Below are positions 25,168 through 34,353 of a stretch of DNA of 60,799 nucleotides, piece after piece. The DNA is from Betaproteobacteria bacterium UBA5216 (GTDB lineage: Bacteria > Pseudomonadota > Gammaproteobacteria > Burkholderiales > SG8-41). The stretch lies in contig DHVE01000009.1 in NCBI GenBank assembly GCA_002412495.1, positions 10,519 to 71,317 of the forward strand. The letters run 5' to 3'. Each line of letters begins with the position of its first letter. Within the stretch, counting starts at the first letter, position 1. The translations under genes were made by a program, and so were the position numbers. The notes under the pieces were generated by a model. That model was not told the DNA's origin and did no database searches. It was given only the letters and a program-made list of their open reading frames with translations.

Positions 25168-25704
25168 ATGGCTGGCGACACGATCACCGCCATCGACCGG
25201 GCGCGGCGCGTACGTATCGCGGCGTTCGACGTCGACGGCATACTTACCGACGGGCGCCTCTATTACACCGACAGCGGCGAAGAAATCAAGACGTTTAACG
25301 CGCACGATGGACACGGCATCAAGATGCTGCGCGATTCCGGCGTGGCCGTCGCCATCATCACCAGCCGCACATCGCGCGTGGTCGAGCGGCGTGCGCGTGA
25401 TCTGGGCATCGAACACCTGTTTCAGGGCGTGTCCAACAAGCTGGACGCGATGGACGGTTTGCTCAAACGCCTGGGGCTGGATCTGCAAGCCGCGAGCTAC
25501 ATGGGCGACGACGTGATTGACTTGCCGGTGCTGCGGCGCTGCGGCTTGGCGGTGAGCGTGCCCGAAGCGCCGGCCGTGGTGCGCAAATACGCGCATCACG
25601 TGACCGGCGCCAGCGGCGGATGCGGTGCCGTGCGAGAGTTTTCTGAATGGGTAATGCAAGCGCAGGGTACGCTAGATGCGCGACTTGCCGAATATCTTGC
25701 GTGA
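25168..25704 (+). CDS. kdsC: KDO-8-phosphate phosphatase
   Basis: 178 residues. A HAD hydrolase without cap domain that dephosphorylates KDO-8-phosphate as a tetramer. The nucleophile motif is AFDVDGILTDG, motif II is IITSRTS, and motif III/IV reads YMGDDVIDLPVL; GGCGAVREF is a typical C-terminal tail entering the neighbour's active site. ATG 25168 is preferred, but TTG 25159 overlapping the kdsD stop is possible. Confidence 0.94.
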   Translation: MAGDTITAIDRARRVRIAAFDVDGILTDGRLYYTDSGEEIKTFNAHDGHGIKMLRDSGVAVAIITSRTSRVVERRARDLGIEHLFQGVSNKLDAMDGLLKRLGLDLQAASYMGDDVIDLPVLRRCGLAVSVPEAPAVVRKYAHHVTGASGGCGAVREFSEWVMQAQGTLDARLAEYLA

Positions 25705-25728
25705 ATGACTGGAATGATTTGAACCATC

Positions 25729-26319
25729 ATGGGTGAACGATTATCCAATCTGTTTCCGCTGGCGCTGATGGTGGTGCTGGCGGCGCTCACCTACTGGCTG
25801 GATCAGGTGGTGCAAAAGCCGGCGGCGGCGCCGAACGCGCTGTTACGGCATGATCCTGATTACATCGTCGACAAGCTGCTGGCGACACGTATGGATGTCA
25901 ATGGCGGAATCAAGAATACGCTGCGCTCCGACAAGCTGGTGCATTTCCCGGACGACGATACCACGGAGCTTGAGAATCCGCGGTTTATCAGTTTTGCGAA
26001 AAGCGCGCCGGTGACGATCACGGCGAAAAAAGGATTGGTGTCCAGCAACGGCGAAAACGTGTACTTTCGCGATACGGTGCGCGTGGTGAGGGCGCCGTAT
26101 GGCGAAAAAAGCGAAATGGTGATGGATACCGACTATTTGCACGTTTTGCCCGACGATAATATTGCAAAGACCGACCGGGCGGTTACCATTACCGATGCCA
26201 ACATGGTGATTAACGCGGTGGGCATGGAGCTGAACAGCGAAACGCGAATGATGCAGTTCAACTCGCGAGTCAAGGGTGTTTACTATGATGCAAAACGTGC
26301 CGGCAAGTCCGGACAATAA
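25729..26319 (+). CDS. lptC: LPS export bitopic protein LptC
   Basis: 196 residues: one N-terminal membrane helix (FPLALMVVLAALTYWL) and a periplasmic beta-jellyroll with DPDYIVDKLLATRMDVNG near the start. LptC receives LPS from the LptB2FG extractor and passes it to LptA. Order between kdsC and lptA is the standard one. Length is typical. Confidence 0.92.
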   Translation: MGERLSNLFPLALMVVLAALTYWLDQVVQKPAAAPNALLRHDPDYIVDKLLATRMDVNGGIKNTLRSDKLVHFPDDDTTELENPRFISFAKSAPVTITAKKGLVSSNGENVYFRDTVRVVRAPYGEKSEMVMDTDYLHVLPDDNIAKTDRAVTITDANMVINAVGMELNSETRMMQFNSRVKGVYYDAKRAGKSGQ

Positions 26320-26323
26320 ATTC

Positions 26324-26944
26324 ATGCAGAACCATTTTGTAAGGGCGGCGGTTGTGGCGGTAGTGACGTTTGCGGGCTGGTTCGCCGCCAGCGCGCCCGC
26401 TTACGCCGAAAAAGCGGATCGCGATAAGCCCATCAATATCGAATCCGACCGCGTTACCGTCGATGACATCAAGCAGCTTTCCGTGTTCGAGGGCAATGTG
26501 GTGCTGACCCAGGGCACGATGGTGATCCGCGGCGATCGCATGGAAGTGCGCCAGGACAAGGAAGGTTTCAAGCTCGGTACCGTATGGGGAAATCTCGCGT
26601 ACTTCAAGCAGAAACGCGAGGGCCTCGATGAAAATGTTGAAGGCTGGGGCGAGCGCATCGAGTATGACAGCCGCGCTGACAAGGTGCAGTTGTTTACGCG
26701 GGCGGCGATGAAGCGCGGCGACGATGACGTGGCGGGCGACTATATTTCATATGACGCCACGACGGAATTTTTTCAGGTCATCGGCGGCGGACCGAAAACC
26801 GCCACCGCCAATAATCCGGATGGCCGGGTGCGCGCGGTGATTCAGCCGAAGTCGAAAACCAAACCGCCGGCGCAACCGCCCGTGCCGCTAAGGCCCGCGG
26901 ATACCATCGCCGCGCCGCGCGAGGAACCTGGCACGCCACGCTAG
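26324..26944 (+). CDS. lptA: LPS transport periplasmic protein LptA
   Basis: 206 residues from the ATG at 26324, which gives a proper signal peptide (core VVAVVTFAGWFAA, ending APAYA). The mature part shows the LptA/OstA fold: INIESDRVTVDDIKQLSVFEGNV, read as INIESDRVTVDD and SVFEGNVVLTQGTMVIRGDR, then RAVIQPK at the end. It forms the bridge carrying LPS across the periplasm. The C-terminal ~40 residues are proline-rich. Upstream in-frame ATGs overlap lptC. The stop overlaps the lptB GTG. Confidence 0.9.
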   Translation: MQNHFVRAAVVAVVTFAGWFAASAPAYAEKADRDKPINIESDRVTVDDIKQLSVFEGNVVLTQGTMVIRGDRMEVRQDKEGFKLGTVWGNLAYFKQKREGLDENVEGWGERIEYDSRADKVQLFTRAAMKRGDDDVAGDYISYDATTEFFQVIGGGPKTATANNPDGRVRAVIQPKSKTKPPAQPPVPLRPADTIAAPREEPGTPR

Positions 26945-27717
26945 TGCTGACCATGCCTGATACTCCGAGCGCCGTTGTGCCCGCGGCGCCACATCGCAGC
27001 GAACTGAAGGCCGAGCGCCTGAAAAAACGCTATCGCTCCCGCGTGGTGGTGCAAGATGTGTCGCTGGAAGTGCACAGCGGCGAAGTCATCGGCTTGCTGG
27101 GGCCCAATGGCGCGGGCAAGACCACCTGTTTCTACATGATGGTGGGGCTGGTGGCCATGGACGGCGGTGAGCTGTATCTGGATGGCAAGAAGCTGACGCA
27201 CATGCCGATACATCGCCGCGCGAAACTGGGCTTGTCTTACTTGCCGCAAGAGGCGTCCATCTTTCGGCGTCTGTCGGTGGCGGATAACATCCGGGCGATT
27301 CTGGAGTTGCAGCTTGATCGGCCGGTAGATATCAATAACCGGCTTGATGATTTGCTGCGTGACCTGCATATCACGCATCTGCGCGACAATCCGGCGATCA
27401 GCCTGTCGGGCGGCGAACGCCGTCGAGTTGAAATCGCACGCGCGCTGGCAACTTCGCCGCGGTTTATTCTGCTGGACGAACCCTTTGCCGGCGTAGACCC
27501 CATCGCGGTGATCGAAATCCAGAAAATCATCGGCTTTCTCAAAGACCGGGGCATCGGCGTAGTGATCACCGATCACAATGTGCGCGAGACCCTCGGCATT
27601 TGCGACCGCGCCTATATCATCAATGAAGGCACGGTTTTGGCGTACGGGACGCCCGCGGAAATTGTCGGTAATGAAAATGTCCGGCGGGTTTACCTCGGAG
27701 AGCATTTCCGTCTGTAG
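26944..27717 (+). CDS. lptB: LPS export ABC transporter ATPase LptB
   Basis: 257 residues. Walker A GLLGPNGAGKTT, signature SLSGGERRR, Walker B ILLDEPFAGVDP and switch histidine VVITDHNVRET are all present; YLPQEASIFRRLSV is the LptB Q-loop. It powers LPS extraction with LptF and LptG, which are not in the window. GTG 26944 overlaps the lptA stop; ATG 26953 is an alternative. The ~20 N-terminal residues before the ABC core are poorly conserved. Confidence 0.95.
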   Translation: MLTMPDTPSAVVPAAPHRSELKAERLKKRYRSRVVVQDVSLEVHSGEVIGLLGPNGAGKTTCFYMMVGLVAMDGGELYLDGKKLTHMPIHRRAKLGLSYLPQEASIFRRLSVADNIRAILELQLDRPVDINNRLDDLLRDLHITHLRDNPAISLSGGERRRVEIARALATSPRFILLDEPFAGVDPIAVIEIQKIIGFLKDRGIGVVITDHNVRETLGICDRAYIINEGTVLAYGTPAEIVGNENVRRVYLGEHFRL

Positions 27718-27756
27718 GGGCAGGCGCTACGCGCGTGGCCGCGCCACCGATCATCC

Positions 27757-29220
27757 ATGAAACCATCGTTACAACTACGACTCTCCCAGCATCTGACGCT
27801 AACGCCCCAGTTGCAGTTGTCGATACGCCTGTTGCAGTTGTCCACGCAGGAACTGGATCAGGAAATCGAGGGTTTTCTGCGCGACAACCCGTTGCTTGAG
27901 CGCGACGAAGCGATGTCCGATATGACGGACAGTACCGCGCCCGCGCCGTTGCCGCCACGTACCGAGTATGAACAAGAGCAGGCGGCGGCGCCCGCGAGCG
28001 ACGCCTCTAGCGGTGCGACGGATACCGACGCGCCGGAAGGCGACTTGCTGTCGGAGTTGTCTTACGGCAGCGGATCGGCATCGGCACGCGAGAATGGCGG
28101 TGATGGCGACGACGGTGACTATTCGCAAGTGGCGTGTGACTTGCCCACGCTCCGCGAGCATTTGCTGTCGCAACTGGCCCTGCTGAAATTATCCGACCGG
28201 GATCGCACGCTGGTCGGATTACTGATAGATACACTGAATGACGACGGCTACATCACGCAAAGTCTCGACGACGTGCTGGAAATGTTGCCTGCCGAATTGA
28301 ACGTGGACGCGGAGGAGCTGACCATCGCGTTGCGGCATTTGCAGCATCTCGAACCGGCGGGGGTCGGTGCACGGTCGCTGGCGGAATGCCTGCTGCTGCA
28401 ACTTCAGGTGCTGCCGTCCGCCACGCCGTATTGCGACAAGGCGGTCGAAGTCGTGACGAACCATCTCGACGCGCTCGCGTCGCGTGACTTCGTGAAATTG
28501 AAAAGAGCCTTGCGCTGCGACGATGCCGCCTTGCGCTCGGCGCAAAAACTCATTACTGGTTTAAACCCCAAGCCGGGACGCGATTACGCCGCGGATGACG
28601 TGCGCTACGTGGTTCCGGACGTAACCGTCAATAAAATCAAGGGCTTATGGGTTGCCAGCCTGAATCGGGACGCGATGCCCAAGTTGCGCGTCAATCGCAT
28701 GTATGCGGAAATTCTTGGCCGTAGCCGTGGCAGTTCGCAGCAATTGAGCGGACAATTGCAAGAGGCGAAATGGTTGATTAAAAACGTGCAGCAACGATTC
28801 GACACGATATTGCGTGTATCGCAGGCCATAGTGGACCGGCAGCGGAATTTTCTGGAACACGGCGCGGTGGCCATGCGGCCGCTGGTATTGCGCGAAATCG
28901 CGGAAACGCTGGAACTGCATGAATCGACCGTTTCGCGCGTTACCACCAACAAGTACATGCGTACCCCGCGCGGCATTTATGAGCTGAAGTATTTTTTCGG
29001 CAGCCATGTCGGTACCGATGCCGGGGGCGCGGCCTCCAGCACCGCCATACGCGCTCTCATCAAGCAACTCGTCAGTGCGGAGAACTCGCGCAAGCCGCTG
29101 AGTGATTCACAGATTTCAAAAATTCTTGGGCAACAAGGTATGGTGGTAGCGCGCCGTACCGTGGCAAAGTACCGGGAGTCGTTGCAGATTCTCCCGGGTA
29201 ATCTCCGTAAAACCTTGTAA
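27757..29220 (+). CDS. rpoN: RNA polymerase sigma-54 factor
   Basis: 487 residues. Region I begins MKPSLQLRLSQHLTLTPQLQ, which is rich in Gln and Leu and contacts activators. An acidic, variable region II (about 45-125) follows, then the core-binding domain, the helix-turn-helix (ETLELHESTVSRVTTNKYM) and the RpoN box ARRTVAKYRE at the C-terminus that reads the -24 element. It transcribes promoters such as the one at 23273. Neighbours hpf and ptsN downstream are classical. Confidence 0.97.
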   Translation: MKPSLQLRLSQHLTLTPQLQLSIRLLQLSTQELDQEIEGFLRDNPLLERDEAMSDMTDSTAPAPLPPRTEYEQEQAAAPASDASSGATDTDAPEGDLLSELSYGSGSASARENGGDGDDGDYSQVACDLPTLREHLLSQLALLKLSDRDRTLVGLLIDTLNDDGYITQSLDDVLEMLPAELNVDAEELTIALRHLQHLEPAGVGARSLAECLLLQLQVLPSATPYCDKAVEVVTNHLDALASRDFVKLKRALRCDDAALRSAQKLITGLNPKPGRDYAADDVRYVVPDVTVNKIKGLWVASLNRDAMPKLRVNRMYAEILGRSRGSSQQLSGQLQEAKWLIKNVQQRFDTILRVSQAIVDRQRNFLEHGAVAMRPLVLREIAETLELHESTVSRVTTNKYMRTPRGIYELKYFFGSHVGTDAGGAASSTAIRALIKQLVSAENSRKPLSDSQISKILGQQGMVVARRTVAKYRESLQILPGNLRKTL

Positions 29221-29233
29221 AGGAGTCGGCACC

Positions 29234-29572
29234 ATGAACCTGCATATTACGGGACACCACGTTCAAGTTACCCCCGCGATCCGCGAGTATCTTGGCAGCA
29301 AGATGGATCGCATCACCAAGCACTTCGATCATGTGATAGACGTTAACGTGATCATGTCGGTCGCCAAGCTGCGACAGAAGGTCGAGGCAACGGTTCACGT
29401 GCGCGGCAAGGATATCTTTTGCGAAAGCGTCGAGGAGGACATGTACGCCGCCATCGACACGCTGATCGACAAGCTTGATCGCACCATCATCAAGCACAAG
29501 GAAAAGAGCCTGAGTCACCGGCACGATGTCGTCACCCTGAAACCGGCGCCAACGGAAGCAGTGCCCGATTAA
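29234..29572 (+). CDS. hpf: Ribosome hibernation-promoting factor
   Basis: 112 residues, short form. AAAGGAG precedes the ATG. MNLHITGHHVQVTPAIREYL and AIDTLIDKLDRTIIKHKEK are the family ends. It binds the 30S decoding site to stabilise idle ribosomes (100S dimers with RMF). It lies 13 bp after rpoN, the usual place. Confidence 0.94.
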   Translation: MNLHITGHHVQVTPAIREYLGSKMDRITKHFDHVIDVNVIMSVAKLRQKVEATVHVRGKDIFCESVEEDMYAAIDTLIDKLDRTIIKHKEKSLSHRHDVVTLKPAPTEAVPD

Positions 29573-29593
29573 CACGAAGCAAAGTTCAGCACC

Positions 29594-30079
29594 ATGAATC
29601 TCGTAGCCCAGGTATTGCCGTTGTCCAATGTGGTTATTGATATGGACGTGTCGAGCAAGAAACGCGTTTTCGAGCAGGCGGGGCTGCTGTTTGAAAACAA
29701 CCACAACATCGCGCGCGCGCAGGTATTCGACAGCCTGTTCAGCCGCGAAAAACTGGGTTCGACGGGACTGGGTCACGGGGTGGCCATACCGCACGGGCGC
29801 GTCAAAGGGCTGAAAAATGCCGTTGGCGCGCTGGTGCGCATGAAAGCCGCCATTCCGTTTGATGCGCCGGACGGCCAGGGCGTGGTGCTGATCTTCATAT
29901 TGATGGTGCCGGAACGCGCCACCGATATGCATTTGAACATACTGTCGCAGCTCGCCGAAATGTTCAGCGACAAGGCGTTTCGCGAGCGCTTGATGACCGC
30001 GCCGGCCGCCACCGATTTACATGCCTTAGTTTCCAATTGGTTACCCTATGCCCCGGATCAGCATCGCGCGGCTGTTTGA
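29594..30079 (+). CDS. ptsN: PTS IIA-Ntr regulatory protein
   Basis: 161 residues, EIIA-fructose/mannitol fold. The phosphorylated histidine is in GVAIPHGRVKGL. It is the output protein of the nitrogen PTS, controlling potassium and envelope functions through its phosphorylation state. Its 3' end overlaps the hprK start by 32 bp in another frame, so the two are translationally linked. Confidence 0.94.
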   Translation: MNLVAQVLPLSNVVIDMDVSSKKRVFEQAGLLFENNHNIARAQVFDSLFSREKLGSTGLGHGVAIPHGRVKGLKNAVGALVRMKAAIPFDAPDGQGVVLIFILMVPERATDMHLNILSQLAEMFSDKAFRERLMTAPAATDLHALVSNWLPYAPDQHRAAV

Positions 30080-31007
30080 TGACAATCAGGCACGCCTCAG
30101 GCTGGAATGGCGCGCGGGCCGCGATGGCGCGAACAAGGCACTGGACAGCGAGCTGACCCGGGATTCTTCGAGAGGGCTGATCGGGCACCTGAATTTCATT
30201 CATCCCAACCTGATTCAGGTTCTCGGGGAATCCGAGCTGCAGCACCTGGATTCGATGGATACGGCGGCCTGTACCGCCATGCTGAATAAAATTGCCACGC
30301 AGGAACTGGCGTGCTTCATGATCGCCGGCGCCACGCGCGTGCCGCCGTTATTGCTGGAGGTGGCTTCCGCCACATCAACGCCGCTGATTACATCGCCGCT
30401 GCCCAGCATGGAATTGATGTGGATGCTGCGGCCGTACCTGGCGCGCGCGCTGGCGGATTGCACCACCGTGCACGGAGTGATGCTGGATGTGTTGGGCATG
30501 GGGGTCTTGATCACTGGCGAATCCGGCGCGGGCAAGAGCGAACTCGCGCTCGAATTGATCTCGCGCGGCAGTGGCCTGATCGCGGATGACGTGGTGGAAC
30601 TCTACCGCGTGGGGCCGGAGAATATTGATGGACGGTGTCCGCCGTTGCTCAAGGATTTTCTTGAAGTGCGCGGACTCGGCGTGCTTAACATACGCACCAT
30701 ATTCGGCGAAGCCGCATTGCGTCCGCGCAAGGCGCTAAAACTGATCGTGCATCTGGAGCGGCCGGGCGGCCGTGACGCGGCGTCGGTCGAGCGTCTGCCG
30801 CTAAAGCCGGGTTCGGAAAGCATCATGGGCGTGGAACTGCGGAAGGTGGCGATACCGGTTGCGGCGGGACGTAACCTCGCGGTGCTGACCGAGGCCGCGG
30901 TGCGTAATTACGTGCTGCAACTGCGCGGCATGGACAGCACCCGAGAATTCATCGAACGGCAGGCCGAGCAGCTCGAGAGCGCGCGTGACGACGACGATAA
31001 GCTCTAG
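30048..31007 (+). CDS. hprK: HPr kinase/phosphorylase
   Basis: 319 residues. The N-terminal domain is followed by a P-loop GESGAGKSELALELI, the LIADDVVELY strand and the signature EVRGLGVLNIRTIFG. In proteobacteria it modifies HPr/NPr-type carriers on serine and usually sits with ptsN and rapZ, as here. ATG 30048 lies inside ptsN. The C-terminal helix ends acidic (SARDDDDKL). Confidence 0.94.
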   Translation: MPRISIARLFDDNQARLRLEWRAGRDGANKALDSELTRDSSRGLIGHLNFIHPNLIQVLGESELQHLDSMDTAACTAMLNKIATQELACFMIAGATRVPPLLLEVASATSTPLITSPLPSMELMWMLRPYLARALADCTTVHGVMLDVLGMGVLITGESGAGKSELALELISRGSGLIADDVVELYRVGPENIDGRCPPLLKDFLEVRGLGVLNIRTIFGEAALRPRKALKLIVHLERPGGRDAASVERLPLKPGSESIMGVELRKVAIPVAAGRNLAVLTEAAVRNYVLQLRGMDSTREFIERQAEQLESARDDDDKL

Positions 31008-31038
31008 CGCCGGCGGCGTGAACGCAAAGGCAGACGCG

Positions 31039-31881
31039 ATGGACCTGGTGCTGATTACCGGGCTGTCGGGATCGGGCAAAAGCATTGCGCTGAATGTGCT
31101 GGCGGACGCGGGGTACTACTGCGTGGACAATCTGCCGGGCAAGTTATTCAGTGCCCTAGTGGATACGCTGGCGGCGTCCGGTAACCGGCGCGTGGCGCTG
31201 ACCATCGACGCGCGTTCCGGCGATGACCTCGCGGATTTTCCGGTGCACGTCGAAAACCTGCGCGCGCGCGGCATTGCGTTCAGAATGTTGTATCTGGATG
31301 CCAAGGACGACACGCTGATCAAGCGGTTTTCCGAGACGCGCCGCCGCCATCCGCTGTCCGATGGAAGCCGCACCCTGCCCGAATGCATCGCGGTGGAGCG
31401 GGACTTGCTCGCCGATGCCGCAGGGTTGGCAAACCATTTCGACACCAGCAATCTTTCGCCCAACGCCCTGCGCGCCTGGGTGAAGGATTTCGTGGCCGTG
31501 CCACAGGGCGGCTTGACCCTGCTGTTCGAGTCGTTTGGTTTTCGCCACGGCATTCCGCTGGACGCCGATCTGGTGTTTGATGTGCGCTGCCTGCCCAATC
31601 CGCACTACGATCCAGCGCTGCGTCTGCTGTCCGGGCGTGATGCGGCGGTGATCGCCTTCATGGACCAAACGCCGGATGCCCAACGCATGCTGCAAGACAT
31701 CCAGCGTTTCGTGGAGACCTGGCTGCCGTCGTACCGGCGTGACAATCGCAGCTATCTCACGGTGGCCGTCGGCTGCACTGGCGGCCGGCATCGTTCGGTG
31801 TATTTTGTTGAAGCGCTGGCGCGGGCGTTTAGGACATCGGCGCAGGTATTGACGCGGCATCGCGGATTGACCGAGCCGTGA
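31039..31881 (+). CDS. rapZ: RNase adapter protein RapZ
   Basis: 280 residues from the ATG at 31039, chosen since the family begins MxLVLxTGLSGSGKS. Walker A GLSGSGKS, then YYCVDNLPG, a middle RRRHPL, and the C-terminal RNA-binding domain with SFGFRHGIPLDADLVFDVR and TVAVGCTGGRHRSVY. RapZ steers RNase E to GlmZ in enterobacteria and acts as a glucosamine-6-phosphate sensor. The GTG of the next gene overlaps its stop. Confidence 0.95.
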   Translation: MDLVLITGLSGSGKSIALNVLADAGYYCVDNLPGKLFSALVDTLAASGNRRVALTIDARSGDDLADFPVHVENLRARGIAFRMLYLDAKDDTLIKRFSETRRRHPLSDGSRTLPECIAVERDLLADAAGLANHFDTSNLSPNALRAWVKDFVAVPQGGLTLLFESFGFRHGIPLDADLVFDVRCLPNPHYDPALRLLSGRDAAVIAFMDQTPDAQRMLQDIQRFVETWLPSYRRDNRSYLTVAVGCTGGRHRSVYFVEALARAFRTSAQVLTRHRGLTEP

Positions 31882-32459
31882 CCGGCGCGGCTGTAAAAAC
31901 CGTTTTTTTGTTTCCGCTCGGCACGGTGCTGTTTCCCGGCGGCCCGCTGCCGCTGAAAATATTCGAGCAGCGCTACCATGAAATGACCAAGGTATGCATC
32001 CGCGACAATCTGCCGTTTGGCGCGTGCCTGATCCGTGAAGGCCGTGAAGTGGGCGCCGCCGCCGTGCCGGAACCGGTGGGTTGCTTGGCCACGATAGAGC
32101 AATGGGAAATGCCCAATGCCAGCATGTTTCATCTGCTGGCGCGCGGTGGAGAGCGCTTCCGCATTCTGGAAACCCAGGTCGCGGCAAACGGCTTGCTGTC
32201 GGGCCAGGTTGAGATGCTGCCGCCGGTGGAACCCGCCGCGCCCGACGCGGACTGTGTTGCCTTGCTTGAACGGGTCATCCAGCAAATCGGCGCGCAACAC
32301 TTTGCGCAACCAGTGCGGTTGGATGACGCCGCGTGGGTGGCTTACCGCCTTGCGGAAATGATGCAAATCCCGATGACGGACAAGCAGGCACTGTTGGAAA
32401 TGACACGCGCGGCAGACTTGGTGGGGTATATAAAAAATACAATAAAAACAGATGGTTAG
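31878..32459 (+). CDS. LON peptidase substrate-binding-domain protein
   Basis: 193 residues. The start is GTG overlapping the rapZ stop. The fold is the Lon N-terminal (LAN) domain alone: VFLFPLGTVLFPGGPLPLKIFE and RYHEMTKVCIRDNLPFG mark it (first string given in part as FPLGTVLFPGGPLPLKIFE). No protease or ATPase part. Stand-alone copies are common, with unclear function. It converges on the pilus locus with a 4-bp overlap. Confidence 0.88.
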   Translation: MTGAAVKTVFLFPLGTVLFPGGPLPLKIFEQRYHEMTKVCIRDNLPFGACLIREGREVGAAAVPEPVGCLATIEQWEMPNASMFHLLARGGERFRILETQVAANGLLSGQVEMLPPVEPAAPDADCVALLERVIQQIGAQHFAQPVRLDDAAWVAYRLAEMMQIPMTDKQALLEMTRAADLVGYIKNTIKTDG

Positions 32460-33190
32460 GGTAATTTTGCGGCAGTAACCATGCGGTTGTTCAAGGTAAA
32501 CTTGGGCAACCAGATCACGATATCGTCAAACTCCGTCGCCGATACGTTGGATCGGGTGCGGCTTACCGCGTCACGATCATTGTCAGCGTTTTCCAATTCA
32601 TCCGTGGATGTGGCTGCAACGTTGGCGGCGTTGGTGAGCGCATTGATCGCGCTACGGCCATTATTGCCGTGCGAAATCACCACGGCCACGGCGGTAGAGG
32701 TCAGAACGCCCGTGGCGGTGCACGCCGCGCTATCACACACGCGCAACCCGCCGCCCGTTGACAGCGTAAATGGCGTGGCGGGCGCGCGCCGCGCATAGGT
32801 TTCAAGTACGGTGTAGCGGAAGCGATTGCCCCAGGTATCCTGGTTTCCCAAGCCCAGCGTGCTCCACGGCAAGTTGCCGGCCGATAGTGCATTGGCGCCC
32901 GCGCCCGTGATGGTTGTGCAAAAGCCGGTTGCGGCATCGACATCTTCGTTACCGTCGTTCGGTATGCCTCCGGCCTGCAAGTCTGGGCAGGGCAGGTAAC
33001 CGTTGGTCGCGGCGAATCCGAGCAGCGCATCGCGAATTTCCTCCATTGCTTTTTGCGTATCGCTGATTTGCCGTTGTTCAACCTGCGTCGTGAGTGGTAC
33101 GAGAATACTGCCCAGCAGCAACGCGATGATGAACATCGCAACGGCGAGTTCCAGCAGTGTAAAACCGGCGTGCGCGTGTCTTGGGATCAT
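32456..33190 (-). CDS. Prepilin-like protein of the MSHA-type locus
   Basis: 244 residues. The class III signal is MIPRHAHAG^FTLLELAVAM, with Glu at +5, followed by the hydrophobic helix. The globular part has paired cysteines (LPCPD, FCTTI, RVCDSAAC) and a DVDAATGF acidic stretch. It is the last gene of the locus and overlaps its upstream neighbour by 4 bp (ATGA). By position it corresponds to the minor pilins (MshD/MshO-like) of the system. Confidence 0.85.
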   Translation of the reverse strand: MIPRHAHAGFTLLELAVAMFIIALLLGSILVPLTTQVEQRQISDTQKAMEEIRDALLGFAATNGYLPCPDLQAGGIPNDGNEDVDAATGFCTTITGAGANALSAGNLPWSTLGLGNQDTWGNRFRYTVLETYARRAPATPFTLSTGGGLRVCDSAACTATGVLTSTAVAVVISHGNNGRSAINALTNAANVAATSTDELENADNDRDAVSRTRSNVSATEFDDIVIWLPKFTLNNRMVTAAKLP

Positions 33191-34353
33191 GGCGAGACTA
33201 TGATGACGAGATCATTGGCGCTCGTCGAGCCGGTGTTGTGCGTAAACACCGGGAATGAGGTGCTGTTGGGCGCTTCCAGACAATCGGTAATGCTTGCACA
33301 GGGACGCGTTTGCCCCGTATAGGGCGCGCCGGGTGTGATTAATACGGCACGTATGCCGCCCACGCCATTAACCGTCAGAAAGCCGCCCGCGCCTGTGCAA
33401 TTCGGCGCGGTGGGATCGGTGCAGGCCGGCGCCACGGCATAAAATAACACCTGGTTCCAAGCGTCCGTCAACGGATCAAACCAGGGTTGCGGCGCGCTAT
33501 ACCATGCGGTTTGTCCGCCACCGCAGGACGTTGGAACCGCTGGAATACGCCCTTGGCTGGCGGGCGTACACGAAACCAGGCTGCCATAGGCCGTCGCGGG
33601 TGGAAGATAGCCTTTTGCATTGTAGTGAAGATACAGCGTTTCACGCAGCTGACGCGCCACGCGCATTTCCACCTGCGGGAAAAACGATGTGGCTGTAATG
33701 GCGAGCAACCGGTCATTGAACGTGTCGCTGGCAGTCGCCGTGGTAAACACCGTATCGCCATTGGCGTTTTCACCTTCAAGGTAATGTGCAACGTTATTCA
33801 CGTTACCCGCGCTCCGATTCTGCCCCGCAATCGCCGGTCCGGCGGCAAATACGATGGCGATGACATTACTGGCCGCCGCAGCACCTGTAACGGTAAGTTG
33901 CCCGGGCGTATTGCTGTTCAGCGGGCTCACTGCCGTATTCGCCTTGAAGTTGCTTGATACCGCATACCATAGCCGTTCGCCGTATCCGTCTCGCAGATCG
34001 GGTATTTGCAGCGTGGCCCATGGCAACCGGCCGATTTGAGTCGCCGTCGTATTGCAGGCGCCGTCATTGTCCCGGCCGTCGTTGTTTCGATCGGGACACG
34101 GGAGTTCACCGGGCCGATTCGTTGGCGCACGTCCGGACGCATAATTGATCAGCGCCTGCCGGGCCGTGGCCAGCGCCAGTTCGGTGCGCGCGTCATTTTG
34201 AGCCTCAATCGACCGCGGCCGGATAAAACTGAACAGGCTGATGCCCACGGCAGCGCTGATAAGCAACACCGTGACGAGTAGTGCTTGTCCTTTTTGCGAC
34301 CGGAAGCCGGACTGCACGCGACGAAGATGATGATTACCCGCGCGGAAGTGCAT
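33187..34353 (-). CDS. PilX/MshP-like minor pilin-type protein
   Basis: 388 residues. An N-terminal QKGQALLVTVLLISAAVG resembles PilX/MshP proteins (hydrophobic helix after Gly, no Glu at +5). The globular domain is rich in Asn, Gly and Thr, with an acidic loop LPCPDRNNDGRDNDGACN that resembles Ca-binding loops and shares LPCPD with the neighbouring pilin. It overlaps the upstream gene by one base (TAATG). Confidence 0.7.
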   Translation of the reverse strand: MHFRAGNHHLRRVQSGFRSQKGQALLVTVLLISAAVGISLFSFIRPRSIEAQNDARTELALATARQALINYASGRAPTNRPGELPCPDRNNDGRDNDGACNTTATQIGRLPWATLQIPDLRDGYGERLWYAVSSNFKANTAVSPLNSNTPGQLTVTGAAAASNVIAIVFAAGPAIAGQNRSAGNVNNVAHYLEGENANGDTVFTTATASDTFNDRLLAITATSFFPQVEMRVARQLRETLYLHYNAKGYLPPATAYGSLVSCTPASQGRIPAVPTSCGGGQTAWYSAPQPWFDPLTDAWNQVLFYAVAPACTDPTAPNCTGAGGFLTVNGVGGIRAVLITPGAPYTGQTRPCASITDCLEAPNSTSFPVFTHNTGSTSANDLVIIVSP